This document shows, one piece after another, positions 5,702 through 5,832 of a stretch of 5,832 nucleotides of DNA. A program made the position numbers and the translations under genes. The stretch is from Chlamydiota bacterium (lineage in GTDB: Bacteria; Chlamydiota; Chlamydiia; Chlamydiales; Rhabdochlamydiaceae): positions 1 to 5,832 of the forward strand of contig JAAKFC010000099.1 of the NCBI GenBank assembly GCA_011065225.1. The letters run 5' to 3'. The notes below the pieces were generated by a model, which saw only the letters and a program-made list of their open reading frames with translations, made no database searches and was not told the DNA's origin. Numbering within the stretch: position 1 is the stretch's first letter; the number at the start of each line of letters is the position of its first letter.

Positions 5702-5726
5702 GAACCTCATTCTACAGAGGTTTTTT
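5702..5726 (+). terminator. Terminator-like hairpin read on the + strand
   Basis: AACCTC (5703-5708), an 8-nt loop, GAGGTT (5717-5722), then TTTT. In the + direction it looks like a small intrinsic terminator, although no + strand gene precedes it. In the - direction it lies upstream of the probable aminotransferase promoter and has no T-run. It may be debris or stop antisense transcripts. Confidence 0.35.
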
Positions 5727-5832
5727 GCCGAATAATCTTGCAAGTCCTCCGATGTGATTATCTATTACCCATAAGACAACTTGTAAGCTTTCTTAAAGCC
5801 ATTGCCACATAAATAGCTAGCAAAATTTATAC

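Noticed and set aside
5773..5826. Short - strand frames at the right edge (AIYVAMALRKLTSCLMGNR, and LQVVLWVIDNHIGG just beyond)
   Set aside because: The sequences look like possible protein tails, but each is under 25 codons and bounded by stops on both sides, so neither supports a gene or a named transposase remnant.
1..5832. CRISPR array, toxin-antitoxin pair or phage-defence operon
   Set aside because: No regularly spaced direct repeats with spacers, no paired small overlapping genes, and no nuclease, helicase or other defence domain can be seen in any frame.

Overview
The window is AT-rich bacterial DNA, and I think it comes from a Chlamydia-related (environmental chlamydial) genome. This rests on recognising protein types by eye, not on a marker gene. 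The large + strand protein begins with a hydrophobic alpha-helical region resembling one that heads many lineage-specific proteins in amoeba-associated chlamydiae. The small exported protein looks like a chlamydial outer-surface protein. Coding density is low, with gene debris and structured repeats between genes, as in an accessory region.

Layout. Positions 1-436 hold no convincing gene. They carry a row of hairpins and then a MITE-like element (about 189-351) with near-perfect 24-26 bp terminal inverted repeats flanked by TA, followed by a promoter with a dyad. A 732-residue two-domain protein (437-2635, +) follows: a helical N-terminal region, a charged linker, and a C-terminal beta-propeller-like array of six degenerate repeats. 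The last two repeats carry acidic insertions.

Positions 2636-3101 are an eroded intergene. They hold a promoter and a 36-codon signal-peptide ORF that stops early, and what looks like the tail of a PAP2-type membrane phosphatase. A small secreted protein follows (3102-3635, +) and ends in a strong intrinsic terminator (3660-3687).

The stretch 3690-4330 contains a doubtful tail-anchored small ORF on the - strand (3737-3985) and the 3' half of a tRNA-Asn(GUU) gene (4090-4133) with its own terminator (4146-4180). The missing 5' half makes this a candidate attachment-site scar. The last large gene, on the - strand (4331-5638), is an apparently intact fold-type I PLP aminotransferase standing alone.

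The genes do not form one pathway or operon. The propeller protein and the exported protein look like host-interaction or surface factors, and the aminotransferase is metabolic. The best leads for new biology are the acidic insertions in the propeller, the MITE-like element with its hairpin neighbours, and the tRNA-Asn fragment as an integration boundary.
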